Source of the DNA: Adlercreutzia sp. ZJ176
GTDB taxonomy: Bacteria > Actinomycetota > Coriobacteriia > Coriobacteriales > Eggerthellaceae
Length of the DNA: 64,000 nt
Assembly (NCBI RefSeq): GCF_011038975.1
Contig: NZ_JAAKEC010000012.1
Coordinates: forward strand, 1-64,000
Reading direction: 5' to 3'
Part shown: piece after piece, positions 51,923-60,958 of the stretch
Numbering within the stretch: position 1 is the stretch's first letter
Layout: the number at the start of each line of letters is the position of its first letter
Made by a program: the position numbers and the translations under genes
The notes under the pieces: generated by a model
Seen by the model: only the letters and a program-made list of their open reading frames with translations
The model's database searches: none
Told to the model about the DNA's origin: nothing

Positions 51923-54817
51923 ATGGAAATTTCCAAGACGTCGACGGGCCTCAAGGACATCCTGTGTCCTGACACCGAGTCGACTGAGGTTGACATCCAC
52001 GCCGACGGCGTTGAGATGATCAAGTCACTCTGCTACTTCTGCCATGCCAACTGCGGCGTTCTTGCCTACGTCAAGGACGGCGACGTAATTAAGATCGAGG
52101 GCGATCCTAATTACTCGAGCCAGGGCGGCCTGTGCTGCCGCGGCACCAGCGCGCTTCTGCATGTGAACCACCCGGCTCGCATCAACCACGCGCTCAAGCG
52201 CGTCGGCGAGAAGGGCGAGGGCAAGTGGGAGCAGATCGACTACGATCAGGCCATCCAGGAGGTCGCCGACCGACTCAACCAGATCAAGGCCGAGAGCGGC
52301 GCCGAGGCCGTGGCTTCGGCCGGCGGCACCACGCGCACCGACGACTGGGCGCGCCGCCGCTTCCTGAACCAGTTCGGCACGCCGAACGGCTTCCACAACG
52401 CGCTTCTGTGCTGGATCCCCACGTTCATGGCTGAGACCTGCGTGGCCGGCTGGTCGCCGTTCGAGACCGACCTGGGCGGCGCGAAGTCGCTGATCCTGTG
52501 GGGCATGAACCCGGGCGCTTCCACCTTGGGCGGCATGCACGGCTACACCGACCTGCAGAAGGCGGGTCTGAAGATCATCATGGTCGACCCGCGCTACTCC
52601 GAGACGGCCTCGAAGGCCGACCTCTGGCTGCCGCTGCGCCCCGGCTCCGACGCCGCGCTGGCGCTCGCCATGCTGCACACCATCGTGTACGGCGGCATGG
52701 CCGACTACGACTTCATCGGCAAGTGGTGCGACGGCTTCGATGACCTCATGGACCACCTGGCGCAGTACTCGCCCGAGTGGGCTGCCCCCATCACGTGGCT
52801 CGAGCCTGAGCAGATCCGCCAGGCTGCCATGATGTACGCCACCAACAAGCCCGGCTGCATCCAGTGGGGTTGCACGTGGGACCAGATCGGCCGCGCGTCG
52901 ACCACCGGCTCCCATGCGATCGCGCTTCTGCGCGCCGTCACCGGCAACCTCGACGTCCCTGGCGGCGACGGCATGCCCGGCCCGGCCCTGAACTTCCTCA
53001 CCGACGAGGAGCTCGAGCTCAACGAGTGCCTGCCCGAGGAGCAGAAGGCCAAGCAGATCAGCCGCTACAAGCTGACCTCCTGGCCCGGCTATCAGATCAT
53101 CTCCGACACCGCGCGCCGCACGTGGGGCAAGACGCTGCCCACCGAGTGGTTCTGCGAGGCCCACGGCCCGAGCGTGTTCAAGGCCATCCTCACGGGCGAC
53201 CCGTACCAGGTGCGCGCCCTCATCTGCAACGCCACCAACCCGGTGAACTCCTACGGCGACGCGAAGATGACGCTGGCCGCCCTCAAGGCCTGCGAGTTCC
53301 TCGTAGTCGTCGACTACTGGATGACCCCGACGGCGCTGTTCGCCGACTACGTCTTCCCGGCCGCCGGCGCGCTCGAGCGTCCGACCATCGTCACCCACTA
53401 CGGCGCCACCGACTCCCTCATGGGCGGCCGCCGCGCCATCCAGCCGAAGTTCGACCGCCACACCGACATGGTGTTCTGGCGCAAGCTCGGCCTGGCCTGC
53501 GGCCAGGATCCGGCGAACTGGCCGTGGGAGACCGAGGAGGAGGCCTACTACGAGGTGCTCAAGGGCATCGGATTGCCGGTCTCCAACTACAACGAGTTCG
53601 TGGACAACGTGCGCATGTACTACCCGCCGCTGCACCAGAGCAAGTTCGAGAAGAACGGCGGCTTCTGGACGCCGTCCGGCAAGGTTGAGCTGAACTCCAC
53701 CATCATGCGCCAGCTCGGCTTCCCGGGCATGCCCACCTACATCGGCACCATCGAGAACCCGATCGACACGCCTGAGCTGCTCGACGAGTACCCGATCGTG
53801 CTCACCACCGGCGGCGGCTTCATGCCGTACCACCACTCCGAGCACTTCCAGATGCAGGGCATCCGCTACCTGTACCCCGACCCGTACTTCTCGATCAACC
53901 CCGAGCTCGCCGAGAAGCTCGACATCGAGTACGGCGACTGGTGCTGGATCGAGACGCGCCGCGGCCGCATCAAGATGCGCGCGAACGTGGAGCCCGAGGT
54001 GGATCCGCGCGTGGTGTTCGCGCCGCGCGGCTGGTGGTTCCCCGAGCGCGACGGCTCGGCCGACCTCGACAACCCGTTCGGCTGCCTCGAGTCCAACGTC
54101 AACGTGCTGACCTCGGTCGACGAGGAGCACTGCGACCCGATGGGCGGCTCGTGGGCCAACCGCGGCCTGCTGTGCAAGGTGTACAAGTGCACCGAGCTCG
54201 ACCATGACTACAAGCCCGAGGACACCCAGTTCTCCATCCCGGGCAGCGTCGCCGAGCCGGGCATCCACGAGATGCCGAGCTCTCGCCCGCTGGCTCGCGA
54301 GGACATCCCGTTCGAGATGCCCCAGTACGAGGGCGGCGAGGTTCCCGAGGGCTACGACTGGGTGTGGCAGAACAACACCCTGTACCAGAAGGGCACGAAC
54401 TACAAGCTCGACGCTTCCGGCTGGCTCATCAACCCGCGCAACAAGGCGTACTACGACGCGTACACCGGCTGGCGCTACGACGCCGGCGAGGAGTGCCTCG
54501 TGGACGACGAGACGGGCAAGCGCTACACCATGGAGCGCGAGGAGATCAAGTACATGGGCGCCTACCGCCTCTATCCCGGCGCCGAGGCTCCGTACGCGGT
54601 TCCCGAGCAGCTGGTGTGGAAGGAAGAGGGCTACGCCACGCTTCCCGGCCGCGACGAGCTGATCTACGACAACAACTCCGGCTGGCTCATCAATCCCGAG
54701 ACCAACGTCTACTACGACGCCTACTATGGCTGGGCGTACGACCCCACGGCGAACTGCCTGATCGACATGGAGACTGGCAAGCGCTACACCATGGAATACC
54801 AAGAGATGGCAGAATAG
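51923..54817 (+). CDS. Molybdopterin-dependent oxidoreductase (DMSO reductase superfamily), cytoplasmic, with duplicated C-terminal module
   Basis: A 964-residue catalytic subunit. The N-terminal [4Fe-4S] motif is C37-x2-C40-x3-C44 ... C71. The probable Mo/W-ligand Cys is C163 in LLCWIP. Cofactor-binding motifs include LILWGMNPGAS, DPRYSETASKADLWLPLRPGSD and the C-terminal molydopterin-binding domain (IVLTTGGGFMPYHHSEHF ... VFAPRGWWFPE). There is no Tat signal and an in-frame TAG directly precedes the ATG, so it is cytoplasmic. Residues 832-871 and 919-958 are an aromatic-rich repeat with 28 of 40 identical (SGWLINP ... YYDAY ... ETGKRYTME), foreign to this family. It heads an operon with FeS and NrfD subunits. 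The substrate is unknown; the acetylene-hydratase/polysulfide-reductase branch is the nearest impression. Confidence 0.9.
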   Translation: MEISKTSTGLKDILCPDTESTEVDIHADGVEMIKSLCYFCHANCGVLAYVKDGDVIKIEGDPNYSSQGGLCCRGTSALLHVNHPARINHALKRVGEKGEGKWEQIDYDQAIQEVADRLNQIKAESGAEAVASAGGTTRTDDWARRRFLNQFGTPNGFHNALLCWIPTFMAETCVAGWSPFETDLGGAKSLILWGMNPGASTLGGMHGYTDLQKAGLKIIMVDPRYSETASKADLWLPLRPGSDAALALAMLHTIVYGGMADYDFIGKWCDGFDDLMDHLAQYSPEWAAPITWLEPEQIRQAAMMYATNKPGCIQWGCTWDQIGRASTTGSHAIALLRAVTGNLDVPGGDGMPGPALNFLTDEELELNECLPEEQKAKQISRYKLTSWPGYQIISDTARRTWGKTLPTEWFCEAHGPSVFKAILTGDPYQVRALICNATNPVNSYGDAKMTLAALKACEFLVVVDYWMTPTALFADYVFPAAGALERPTIVTHYGATDSLMGGRRAIQPKFDRHTDMVFWRKLGLACGQDPANWPWETEEEAYYEVLKGIGLPVSNYNEFVDNVRMYYPPLHQSKFEKNGGFWTPSGKVELNSTIMRQLGFPGMPTYIGTIENPIDTPELLDEYPIVLTTGGGFMPYHHSEHFQMQGIRYLYPDPYFSINPELAEKLDIEYGDWCWIETRRGRIKMRANVEPEVDPRVVFAPRGWWFPERDGSADLDNPFGCLESNVNVLTSVDEEHCDPMGGSWANRGLLCKVYKCTELDHDYKPEDTQFSIPGSVAEPGIHEMPSSRPLAREDIPFEMPQYEGGEVPEGYDWVWQNNTLYQKGTNYKLDASGWLINPRNKAYYDAYTGWRYDAGEECLVDDETGKRYTMEREEIKYMGAYRLYPGAEAPYAVPEQLVWKEEGYATLPGRDELIYDNNSGWLINPETNVYYDAYYGWAYDPTANCLIDMETGKRYTMEYQEMAE

Positions 54818-54829
54818 GAGGAGCTGAAC

Positions 54830-55408
54830 ATGACACGTTACGTAATGGTCATCGACCAGCGCCGTTGCATCGGCTGCCATTCCTGCACGGTTGCCTGCCG
54901 TACTTGGAATAAGCTGCCGCTCGACATCATCTACAACCCGGTCGTCACCGAGGGCGCGCAGGGCACGTGGCCGCATGTCCACAAGAGCTGGACGCCGCTT
55001 CTGTGCATGCACTGCGAGAACCCCGAGTGCGTTCCCTGCTGCCCGTCGGGCGCGAGCCAGCAGGACCCGGACGGCACCGTGTGGGTCGACCCCAAGAAGT
55101 GCCTGTCCTGCAAGGTGTGCGTGAACGCCTGCCCCTACGGCATGCGCGACGCGTCCCACCTCGAGTCCCGCCTGCACCGCTTCGTGCGCAAGTGCACCTT
55201 CTGCCGCGACAAGCGCCAGCTCGACCCGGACGCCCAGCCGTACTGCGTGCTCACCTGCCATCAGAAGGCGCGCGTGTTCGGCGATCTGGACGACCCCGAG
55301 AGCGAGGTCTCGAAGCTCATCGGCTCTGTGAAGACCGAGCGCCTCTTCGAGGAGTTCGGCACCGAGCCTCAGATCTACTACATTCCTGAGTTGGGAGGCA
55401 AGGCATAA
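54830..55408 (+). CDS. Ferredoxin-type electron-transfer subunit with four [4Fe-4S] clusters (DmsB/PsrB/NrfC-like)
   Basis: A 192-residue protein with four complete Cys groups: C13/16/19/23, C59/62/67/71, C91/94/97/101 and C122/125/139/143. This is the full DmsB-type set that passes electrons between the NrfD membrane subunit and the molybdoenzyme. There is no signal peptide, as expected for a partner of a cytoplasmic catalytic subunit. GGAGGAG precedes the ATG by 6-7 nt. It overlaps the NrfD gene by one base (TAATG). Confidence 0.93.
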   Translation: MTRYVMVIDQRRCIGCHSCTVACRTWNKLPLDIIYNPVVTEGAQGTWPHVHKSWTPLLCMHCENPECVPCCPSGASQQDPDGTVWVDPKKCLSCKVCVNACPYGMRDASHLESRLHRFVRKCTFCRDKRQLDPDAQPYCVLTCHQKARVFGDLDDPESEVSKLIGSVKTERLFEEFGTEPQIYYIPELGGKA

Positions 55409-56385
55409 TGAAGCATCATTATTGGGAACCGCCTATCGCCCTGTACCTTTTCCTGGGCGGTCTGGCTGGCGGCATTCTGTTCCTGTCCGCCATCTTCAAC
55501 ACCTTCGTGGTGCCGGGCTTTGCCGAGGTCTTCGCGATGCCCGTGCTCGTCTCGCTCGTGTGCATCGCCATCGGCTGCGTGTTCCTCGTCATCGACCTGG
55601 GCCAGCCCGGCGTGTTCTGGCGCGTGTGGACCACGGCGACCTCCATCATCAAGTGGGGCGCGACCTTCCTGGTCATCGCCGCGGTGTTCGCGCTGCTGTT
55701 CTTCCTGGCCTACCTGGGCGACGCCTGGCCGATCTTCGCGGGCCTGTCTGACCTGCTCAAGCCGGCTGCCGGCTTCTTCCTGGGCGTGGCGGGCTTCTTC
55801 GGCCTGTGCATCATGATGTACACCGGCATCATGCTCTCCACTCTGAAGGCGCATGCGTTCTGGGCGACCCCGGCCCTGCCGGTGCTGTTCACCGTGTCCG
55901 CCATCTCGACGGGCTGCGCGGCTGTCGTGCTGTCCATCGGCGGCTGGCCGGCTGAGGTGACGCTCGGCACGCTCATCGTGTCCGAGGTCGTGCTCGAGAT
56001 CCTGCACGTGGTCGACATCATCCTGGTCATCACCGAGTTCATCATCCTGATGACCATGGTGCTCTCCTTCCTGGGCGCCGGCAACGTCACTGCCAAGAAG
56101 GCTGCGAAGCGCTGGGTGTGCGGCTCCTACGCGCCGCTGTTCTGGATCGGCATGGTGCTCGTGGGCCTGGTCATCCCGTTCGCCCTGTACGTGGGCGGCT
56201 CGGGCGCCGCGTCCCAGCTCATCGCCCCCATCCTCGTGCTCATCGGCGGCTGCCTGCTGCGCTTCCTCGTGGTCAACACCGACGATCGCGCCCCCATCCC
56301 GGGCGAGATCCGCTACTACGAGCGCGTGGCGAAGCCCGACGCCGAGTTCGTGCACAAGTGGACCTACGGCGAGAACATCTTTTAG
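55408..56385 (+). CDS. NrfD/PsrC-type integral membrane subunit
   Basis: A 325-residue polytopic protein with eight to nine hydrophobic segments. It starts with the characteristic KHHYWEPPIALYLFLGGLAGG and contains DLGQPGVFWRVWT, typical of NrfD quinone-interacting subunits. It would anchor the ferredoxin subunit and molybdoenzyme to the membrane and exchange electrons with menaquinone. In Psr-type complexes the catalytic subunit is periplasmic. Here both partners lack export signals, so the complex should face the cytoplasm. A strong hairpin follows the stop. Confidence 0.92.
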   Translation: MKHHYWEPPIALYLFLGGLAGGILFLSAIFNTFVVPGFAEVFAMPVLVSLVCIAIGCVFLVIDLGQPGVFWRVWTTATSIIKWGATFLVIAAVFALLFFLAYLGDAWPIFAGLSDLLKPAAGFFLGVAGFFGLCIMMYTGIMLSTLKAHAFWATPALPVLFTVSAISTGCAAVVLSIGGWPAEVTLGTLIVSEVVLEILHVVDIILVITEFIILMTMVLSFLGAGNVTAKKAAKRWVCGSYAPLFWIGMVLVGLVIPFALYVGGSGAASQLIAPILVLIGGCLLRFLVVNTDDRAPIPGEIRYYERVAKPDAEFVHKWTYGENIF

Positions 56386-56390
56386 CGTTC

Positions 56391-56421
56391 GTTCCGCCCG
56401 TTCTGACGGAACGGGCGGAAC
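56391..56421 (+). terminator. Hairpin after the NrfD gene
   Basis: A perfect 13-bp stem GTTCCGCCCGTTC / GAACGGGCGGAAC with loop TGACG. No T-run follows, so it may be a factor-dependent terminator or an RNA-stabilising hairpin. Confidence 0.55.
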
Positions 56422-56434
56422 TGCTTGACGCTGT

Positions 56435-56535
56435 GAAGCCCTGATGCACTTCGCCTAGCCCCTTGTTTGGGGCGCGGCGCGGCGCGAAGGCCGCTTGGCC
56501 CCAAGGCGGGGCTATCCGAAGCACCTCAGGGCTTC
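56435..56535. repeat. Long imperfect inverted repeat in the NrfD to CCG-protein gap
   Basis: Paired segments: GAAGCCCTGA (56435-56444) with TCAGGGCTTC (56526-56535), TAGCCCC (56456-56462) with GGGGCTA (56508-56514), and TTGGGGC (56467-56473) with GCCCCAA (56498-56504). It forms a hairpin of about 100 nt. The remaining 56536-56744 holds no gene and no clear promoter. Confidence 0.65.
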
Positions 56536-56744
56536 TCGCTGACGTTACGAACGACAGGGGAGCTGCGATCCTTGTCGTGACATTCGTCATCGTCAGGTCT
56601 TGTTGATCTAATCTGGTGGGGTTCGGCAGGTTTTCTGTCGGGCCCCACCTGTTGCGTTCCCGAGAGGCGCGCGGCGCGCTGCCCGCAAGCGGCGGCTGAC
56701 GTCGCGCGGCGCGCTTCCCGGGAAGGCAACGAAGGGGAGGCTTC

Positions 56745-57674
56745 ATGGAGGACTACACGTTTGCGGACGCGTTGACGGGCAACGCGGTCACGTTCGACTA
56801 CCAGACGGGCGAGGCGCGCCTGGCGCGTCGCGCGGAGGGCGAGGAGCTGCCCGCGTGCACGACGCTCTTCTTCCCGGGCTGCTCGTTCATCAACTACGCG
56901 ATGCCGCTCGTGGCGGCGGTGTACGACACGCTCAAGTCGTCCGGCGCGGTCGACGGCATCTCGCTTCTGTGCTGCGGCAAGATCCTGTCCTACGAGCCCG
57001 ACGGCGACGAGGTGCGCGCGGGCTTCGAGGCCCAGCTGCGCGACCACCTCGCGAAGAGCGCGATCTCGCGCATCGTGGCGGCGTGCCCGAACTGCGTGAC
57101 CGCGCTGCGCCAGGCGCTTTCGGGCGATGAGCGCGTGGAGGGCGTCGAGATCGTGGCCCTGCCGCAGGTGCTGGCCGACCTGGGCTACCGCATCGACCGC
57201 GCCACCGTGGCCGAGCAGGTGAAGGGCGACGCCTCCGCGCCCGTGCTCCTCTGCACGCACGACTCGTGCCCCGACCGCGCCACCGGCGAGTTCGCCCGCG
57301 GCCTGCGCGCGCTTCTGCCCGAGGGGCTCTTCGCCGAGCCCGAGCACGCGCGCTCCCGCTCGCTGTGCTGCGGGTCGCTCCCGCGCGCGGCGGGCAAGTT
57401 CGAGGCGGCTGACAAGTGCGCGCGCCGAAACGGCGAGGAGGCGCTCGCGGTGGGCGCCGACGCCATCGTCACGGCGTGCATGAGCTGCACGTTCCAGCTG
57501 AACATGGCGCAGAGCTCCGTGCAGGTGGTGCACTTCCTCGAGCTTCTCTACGCGTGGCGCGTCAACTGGGCGACCGTGGGCGCGTGGATGAAGCTGCGCT
57601 TTTTGTTCGACGACACCATGGGCGTGGTCGAGGACGAGGGAAGCGGCCGCGCCTTCAAGGGCCTGGGGAGGTAG
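56745..57674 (+). CDS. CCG-domain (HdrB-like) iron-sulfur protein
   Basis: A 309-residue protein with two cysteine-rich CCG domains. The first has FFPGCSF (C46), LLCCGK (C76, C77) and ACPNC (C114, C117). The second has THDSCPDR, LCCGSLPR and ACMSC. Such paired domains in HdrB bind non-cubane [4Fe-4S] clusters and handle disulfide or thiol electron transfer. They also occur in LutA/GlpC-type proteins. It abuts the second molybdoenzyme gene by 4 nt, suggesting it feeds or drains electrons there. A GGGGAGG Shine-Dalgarno is present. Confidence 0.87.
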   Translation: MEDYTFADALTGNAVTFDYQTGEARLARRAEGEELPACTTLFFPGCSFINYAMPLVAAVYDTLKSSGAVDGISLLCCGKILSYEPDGDEVRAGFEAQLRDHLAKSAISRIVAACPNCVTALRQALSGDERVEGVEIVALPQVLADLGYRIDRATVAEQVKGDASAPVLLCTHDSCPDRATGEFARGLRALLPEGLFAEPEHARSRSLCCGSLPRAAGKFEAADKCARRNGEEALAVGADAIVTACMSCTFQLNMAQSSVQVVHFLELLYAWRVNWATVGAWMKLRFLFDDTMGVVEDEGSGRAFKGLGR

Positions 57675-57678
57675 CGCC

Positions 57679-59982
57679 ATGACACGGGAACGCAAGAGGA
57701 CCAACTGCCACTTCTGCGGCTACTGCTGCGCCTTCACGGCGACGGTGGACGAGGACGGGCGCGTGGTCGACCTCGAGCCCGACCCCACGCGCTACCCGTA
57801 CGACCCGCAGGTCCTGGCGGGGTGCCGCCGCTGGCGCATGAACCTCGACGTGCTCGACGGGGCCGACCGCGTGAACTACCCGCTGCGCCGGGTGGGGGAG
57901 CGCGGCGCGAACCAATGGGAGCGCGTGAGCTGGGACGAGGCGATCGCCGACATCGCGGCGCGCTTGAAGGCGCTCGCCGCCGCGCACGGCCCGGGCACGC
58001 TCGCGTCCATGATCGGCGGGCCGCACACGTCGTTCTGGCCGCTGCACCGCTTCATGACGTTGTTCGGCTCGCCGAACAACATGGGGATCGGGCAGATCTG
58101 CTGGAACCCGCGCATCTGGATGGACGTGCTCACCTTCGGCTGGACGGTGGAGGCCGACATCCGGCCCGAGACGGGCTGCGTGCTCATCTGGGGCACGAAC
58201 CCGGCCGAGTCCGACAACTCGCTGTTCTGGCGCAGTCTCCTTTACATCGGCAAGTCCGAGGACACCGCCCTCGTGGTCATCGACCCGCGCTTCACGCGCA
58301 CGGCGCGCGCGGCCGATCTGTGGCTCGCCCCGCGCCCCGGCACCGACTGCGTGCTCGCGCTCGGGCTTTTGAACGTCATCATCGCGGAGGATTTGGTGGA
58401 CCGCGCGTTCGTGGACGCGTGGTGCTACGGCTTCGACGAGCTGGCCGCGCACGTGGCGCGCTTCACGCCTGAGTACGCGGAGGGCGTCTGCGACGTGCCG
58501 GCCGCCGACATCGTGCGCGCGGCGCGCCTGTTCGCGGGCCCGCGCGGCGAGGGGGCCTACCCCTCGGCGCTCGTGTCGGGCCGCGGCATCGACCAGGTGG
58601 GGCGCTCGGTGGCGCCGACGCACCGCGCCATCTGCTGTTTGCGTGCCATCACGGGCAACGTGGATCGGCCGGGCGCATGCGTGCTCGCCGAGGGGAGCGA
58701 CTTCATCCCCGAGGTCGACCTCGAGCTCACGCTCGAGCACGCCGACGAGCTCTCCGCGCGCTGCCTGAACACGCCGCACACGCCCCTGCAGTGCTACGAG
58801 GGCTACGCGCACGTCGCCGCGCTCACCGAGCGCCTCGGGCGCAAGCTCCCGGCGCGCTACCTGACCTCAGCCCACCCCGACCTGGTGCTCTCAGCCATGG
58901 AGACCGGCGAGCCCTACCCGGTGCGCGCGCTTGTCGTGGAGGCCACGAACCCCCTGCTCACCTACGCCGACACGCACCGCGTGTTCGACGCGCTCATGGG
59001 GCTCGACCTCATCGTGGTGCTCGACTACTACCTGACCTCCACGGCCTCCATCGCCGACTACGTGCTGCCGGCGGCGGGCGCGATCGAGCGCTCGCTCTTC
59101 CAGGCGCACGGCGGCGTGGCCAACATGGCCTACGGCGGCCCGAAGGCGACGGACCCCTACTACGAGCGCAAGAGCGACTACGAGATCTTCCGCCTGCTCG
59201 GCTGCGCGCTCGGGCAAGAGGAGTCCTGGCCCGACGAGACGTTCGAGGACGCCATCGCGCGCACGCTCGCGCCGACGGGCATGGACTGGGACACGTACTG
59301 CCTGCTGGGCCTGTGCTATGTGCCGCCCGCCTACGAGAAGCACCTCATCCCCGGCGCCGACGGCGCCCCGCAGGGCTTCGCCACCACGACGGGCAAGATC
59401 GAGCTCGCGAGCGTCGCGCTCGAGGAGCTCGGCGGGCCGCGCCTGCCCGAGCCGGGCGAGCCGCGCCGCCTGTGCAGCCCTGAGTTCGTCGCCGCGCACG
59501 AGGCGCAGGGCTGGACGCACCTGACGCTCACCACGGGCGCGCGCAAGCAGCCCTACAACGCCTCCATGTACTTCAACAACCGCGCCTTCCGCGAGAAGGC
59601 GCCCTACCCGGTGGTGGAGATGAGCGAGGCCACGGCGCGCGACCTGGGGATCGAGAAGGGTGATTGCGTGGTCGTGGCGACGGATCAAGGCGAGGCGCGC
59701 TTCGTGGCTGATACAATACGTATGCGCGATGGTCTACTAAATGCGGACTACGGATGGTGGCATCCCGAGTGGACGCCGGGCGCGCCTGCGTTCGGCGGCA
59801 TGTGGGAGTCCAACATCAACTGCCTGACCTCGTGCTCGCTCGACCAAGGCGAGCCCATGATCGGCACGTGGTCCTACAACGCGATCGACTGCATGATAAG
59901 GAAGGACGACGCGCGCCTGAGCTGGCAGCCCGGCTTCACGCCGGAGGATGCCGCTTGCGGGGCGCAGCGTCTCGAGGATTAA
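57679..59982 (+). CDS. Second molybdopterin/tungstopterin oxidoreductase, acetylene-hydratase-like
   Basis: A 767-residue DMSO-reductase-superfamily enzyme. The N-terminal cluster motif is C10-x2-C13-x3-C17 ... AGCRRW. A probable metal-ligand Cys is C141 in QICWNPRIWMDVLTFGW, the same position number as the tungsten-binding Cys141 of acetylene hydratase. Other motifs are VLIWGTNPAESDN, DPRFTRTARAADLWLAPRPGTDC and ADYVLPAAGAIERSLFQAHG, plus a C-terminal cofactor-binding domain ending WWHPEW ... NCLTSCS. It has no Tat signal and is cytoplasmic. It is paired with the CCG protein. The substrate is not deducible; hydratase, hydroxytransferase or reductase chemistry are all possible. Confidence 0.88.
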   Translation: MTRERKRTNCHFCGYCCAFTATVDEDGRVVDLEPDPTRYPYDPQVLAGCRRWRMNLDVLDGADRVNYPLRRVGERGANQWERVSWDEAIADIAARLKALAAAHGPGTLASMIGGPHTSFWPLHRFMTLFGSPNNMGIGQICWNPRIWMDVLTFGWTVEADIRPETGCVLIWGTNPAESDNSLFWRSLLYIGKSEDTALVVIDPRFTRTARAADLWLAPRPGTDCVLALGLLNVIIAEDLVDRAFVDAWCYGFDELAAHVARFTPEYAEGVCDVPAADIVRAARLFAGPRGEGAYPSALVSGRGIDQVGRSVAPTHRAICCLRAITGNVDRPGACVLAEGSDFIPEVDLELTLEHADELSARCLNTPHTPLQCYEGYAHVAALTERLGRKLPARYLTSAHPDLVLSAMETGEPYPVRALVVEATNPLLTYADTHRVFDALMGLDLIVVLDYYLTSTASIADYVLPAAGAIERSLFQAHGGVANMAYGGPKATDPYYERKSDYEIFRLLGCALGQEESWPDETFEDAIARTLAPTGMDWDTYCLLGLCYVPPAYEKHLIPGADGAPQGFATTTGKIELASVALEELGGPRLPEPGEPRRLCSPEFVAAHEAQGWTHLTLTTGARKQPYNASMYFNNRAFREKAPYPVVEMSEATARDLGIEKGDCVVVATDQGEARFVADTIRMRDGLLNADYGWWHPEWTPGAPAFGGMWESNINCLTSCSLDQGEPMIGTWSYNAIDCMIRKDDARLSWQPGFTPEDAACGAQRLED

Positions 59983-59994
59983 GGAGCATAGCAA

Positions 59995-60858
59995 GTGGCA
60001 GAGAAAAAGCAAGCGCTGCTGGTGTTCAGCAAGCCGCCCATCCCGGGCATGGTGAAGACGCGCCTGACCGTGAAGCACGGCGGCTTTTTGACCGACGAGC
60101 AGGCCGCCGAGTTCTTCAGGCGCAGCCTGTACGACGTGTGCGAGGCGTCCATGCACGCGCTCATCGAGATGCAGCGCGCCAACGACGCGCTCGTGGAGGC
60201 CGACCCCACCGCCGACAAGATCACCTACGACTTCTTCGTGTCCACCACGCCGGCCAAGAACGTCGAGCTCATGAAGGAGACGTTCGACGCCATCGGCCCG
60301 TGGCCCATGGAGATCCACTACCTGACCGACGCGGGCGCCACGTTCGACGACCACTTCGACGACGCCTTCAAGCAGATCTTCGACCTGGGCTACGAGCACA
60401 TCGTGTCCGTGGGCGGCGACATCCCCACCATGCCGAAGTCGCACATCACGCAGGCGTTCCAGTGGCTCGACTACTTCCAGTCGCTCGGCACGCCGGGCTT
60501 CGTGCAGGCGCCGTGCCAGGAGTGCGGCACGTCGCTCGTGGGCTTCAGCTACAACACGCCCATCAACCACCAGGGCGTGTACTACAACCTCGACGGCAAG
60601 CCGGCGCTCGACGCCTACATGGAGAAGACCGAGGCGGCAAACATCCCCACGGCGTACTTCTCGCCCGTGGCCGACATCGACGAGAAGACCGACCTCGCGC
60701 ACGCCATCTCGTGCATGAACGCCATCAAGCAGGCGGCGAAGTTCCAGAACGAGCTCTTCGTGCCGCAGCGCGTGCTCGACTGGGTGAACATCATGGGCAT
60801 CCGCGTGTCCACGCCGCCCAACGACGAGCACGACCCGCGCCAGTACATCGACGAATAG
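59995..60858 (+). CDS. TIGR04282/DUF2064-type glycosyltransferase-like protein
   Basis: A 287-residue protein with the family opening ALLVFSKPPIPGMVKTRLT, then HYLTDAGATFDDHFDDAFKQIFDLGYEHIVSVGGDIPTM. The latter is a GT-A nucleotide-sugar fold with a DxD-like acidic patch. Some members make arsenosugars or act on cofactor precursors; the true donor and acceptor here are unknown. GTG 59995 is preceded by AAGGAG and lies 12 nt after the molybdoenzyme, so it is in the same operon. The extended C-terminus (residues 200-287) is unusual. Confidence 0.78.
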   Translation: MAEKKQALLVFSKPPIPGMVKTRLTVKHGGFLTDEQAAEFFRRSLYDVCEASMHALIEMQRANDALVEADPTADKITYDFFVSTTPAKNVELMKETFDAIGPWPMEIHYLTDAGATFDDHFDDAFKQIFDLGYEHIVSVGGDIPTMPKSHITQAFQWLDYFQSLGTPGFVQAPCQECGTSLVGFSYNTPINHQGVYYNLDGKPALDAYMEKTEAANIPTAYFSPVADIDEKTDLAHAISCMNAIKQAAKFQNELFVPQRVLDWVNIMGIRVSTPPNDEHDPRQYIDE

Positions 60859-60958
60859 GCTCCGCTTGGCCTGAAAGAACAGGCGAAACGGCTCGACGCC
60901 GCGGCTTCGTGCGCCAACCTGTGGCGAGTGCTTTGTTGAGAGGACAAGGAACAGCAAG

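Noticed and set aside
51923-54817. Assignment as a catechol or dopamine dehydroxylase
   Set aside because: These are Eggerthellaceae molybdoenzymes too, but I see no residue pattern that separates them from other family members, and the substrate cannot be read from the sequence.
52025-55261. A 1078-codon minus-strand frame opposite the molybdoenzyme and FeS genes
   Set aside because: Shadow of the real plus-strand genes; composition (Val, His, Arg, Ala rich) and lack of motifs give it away.
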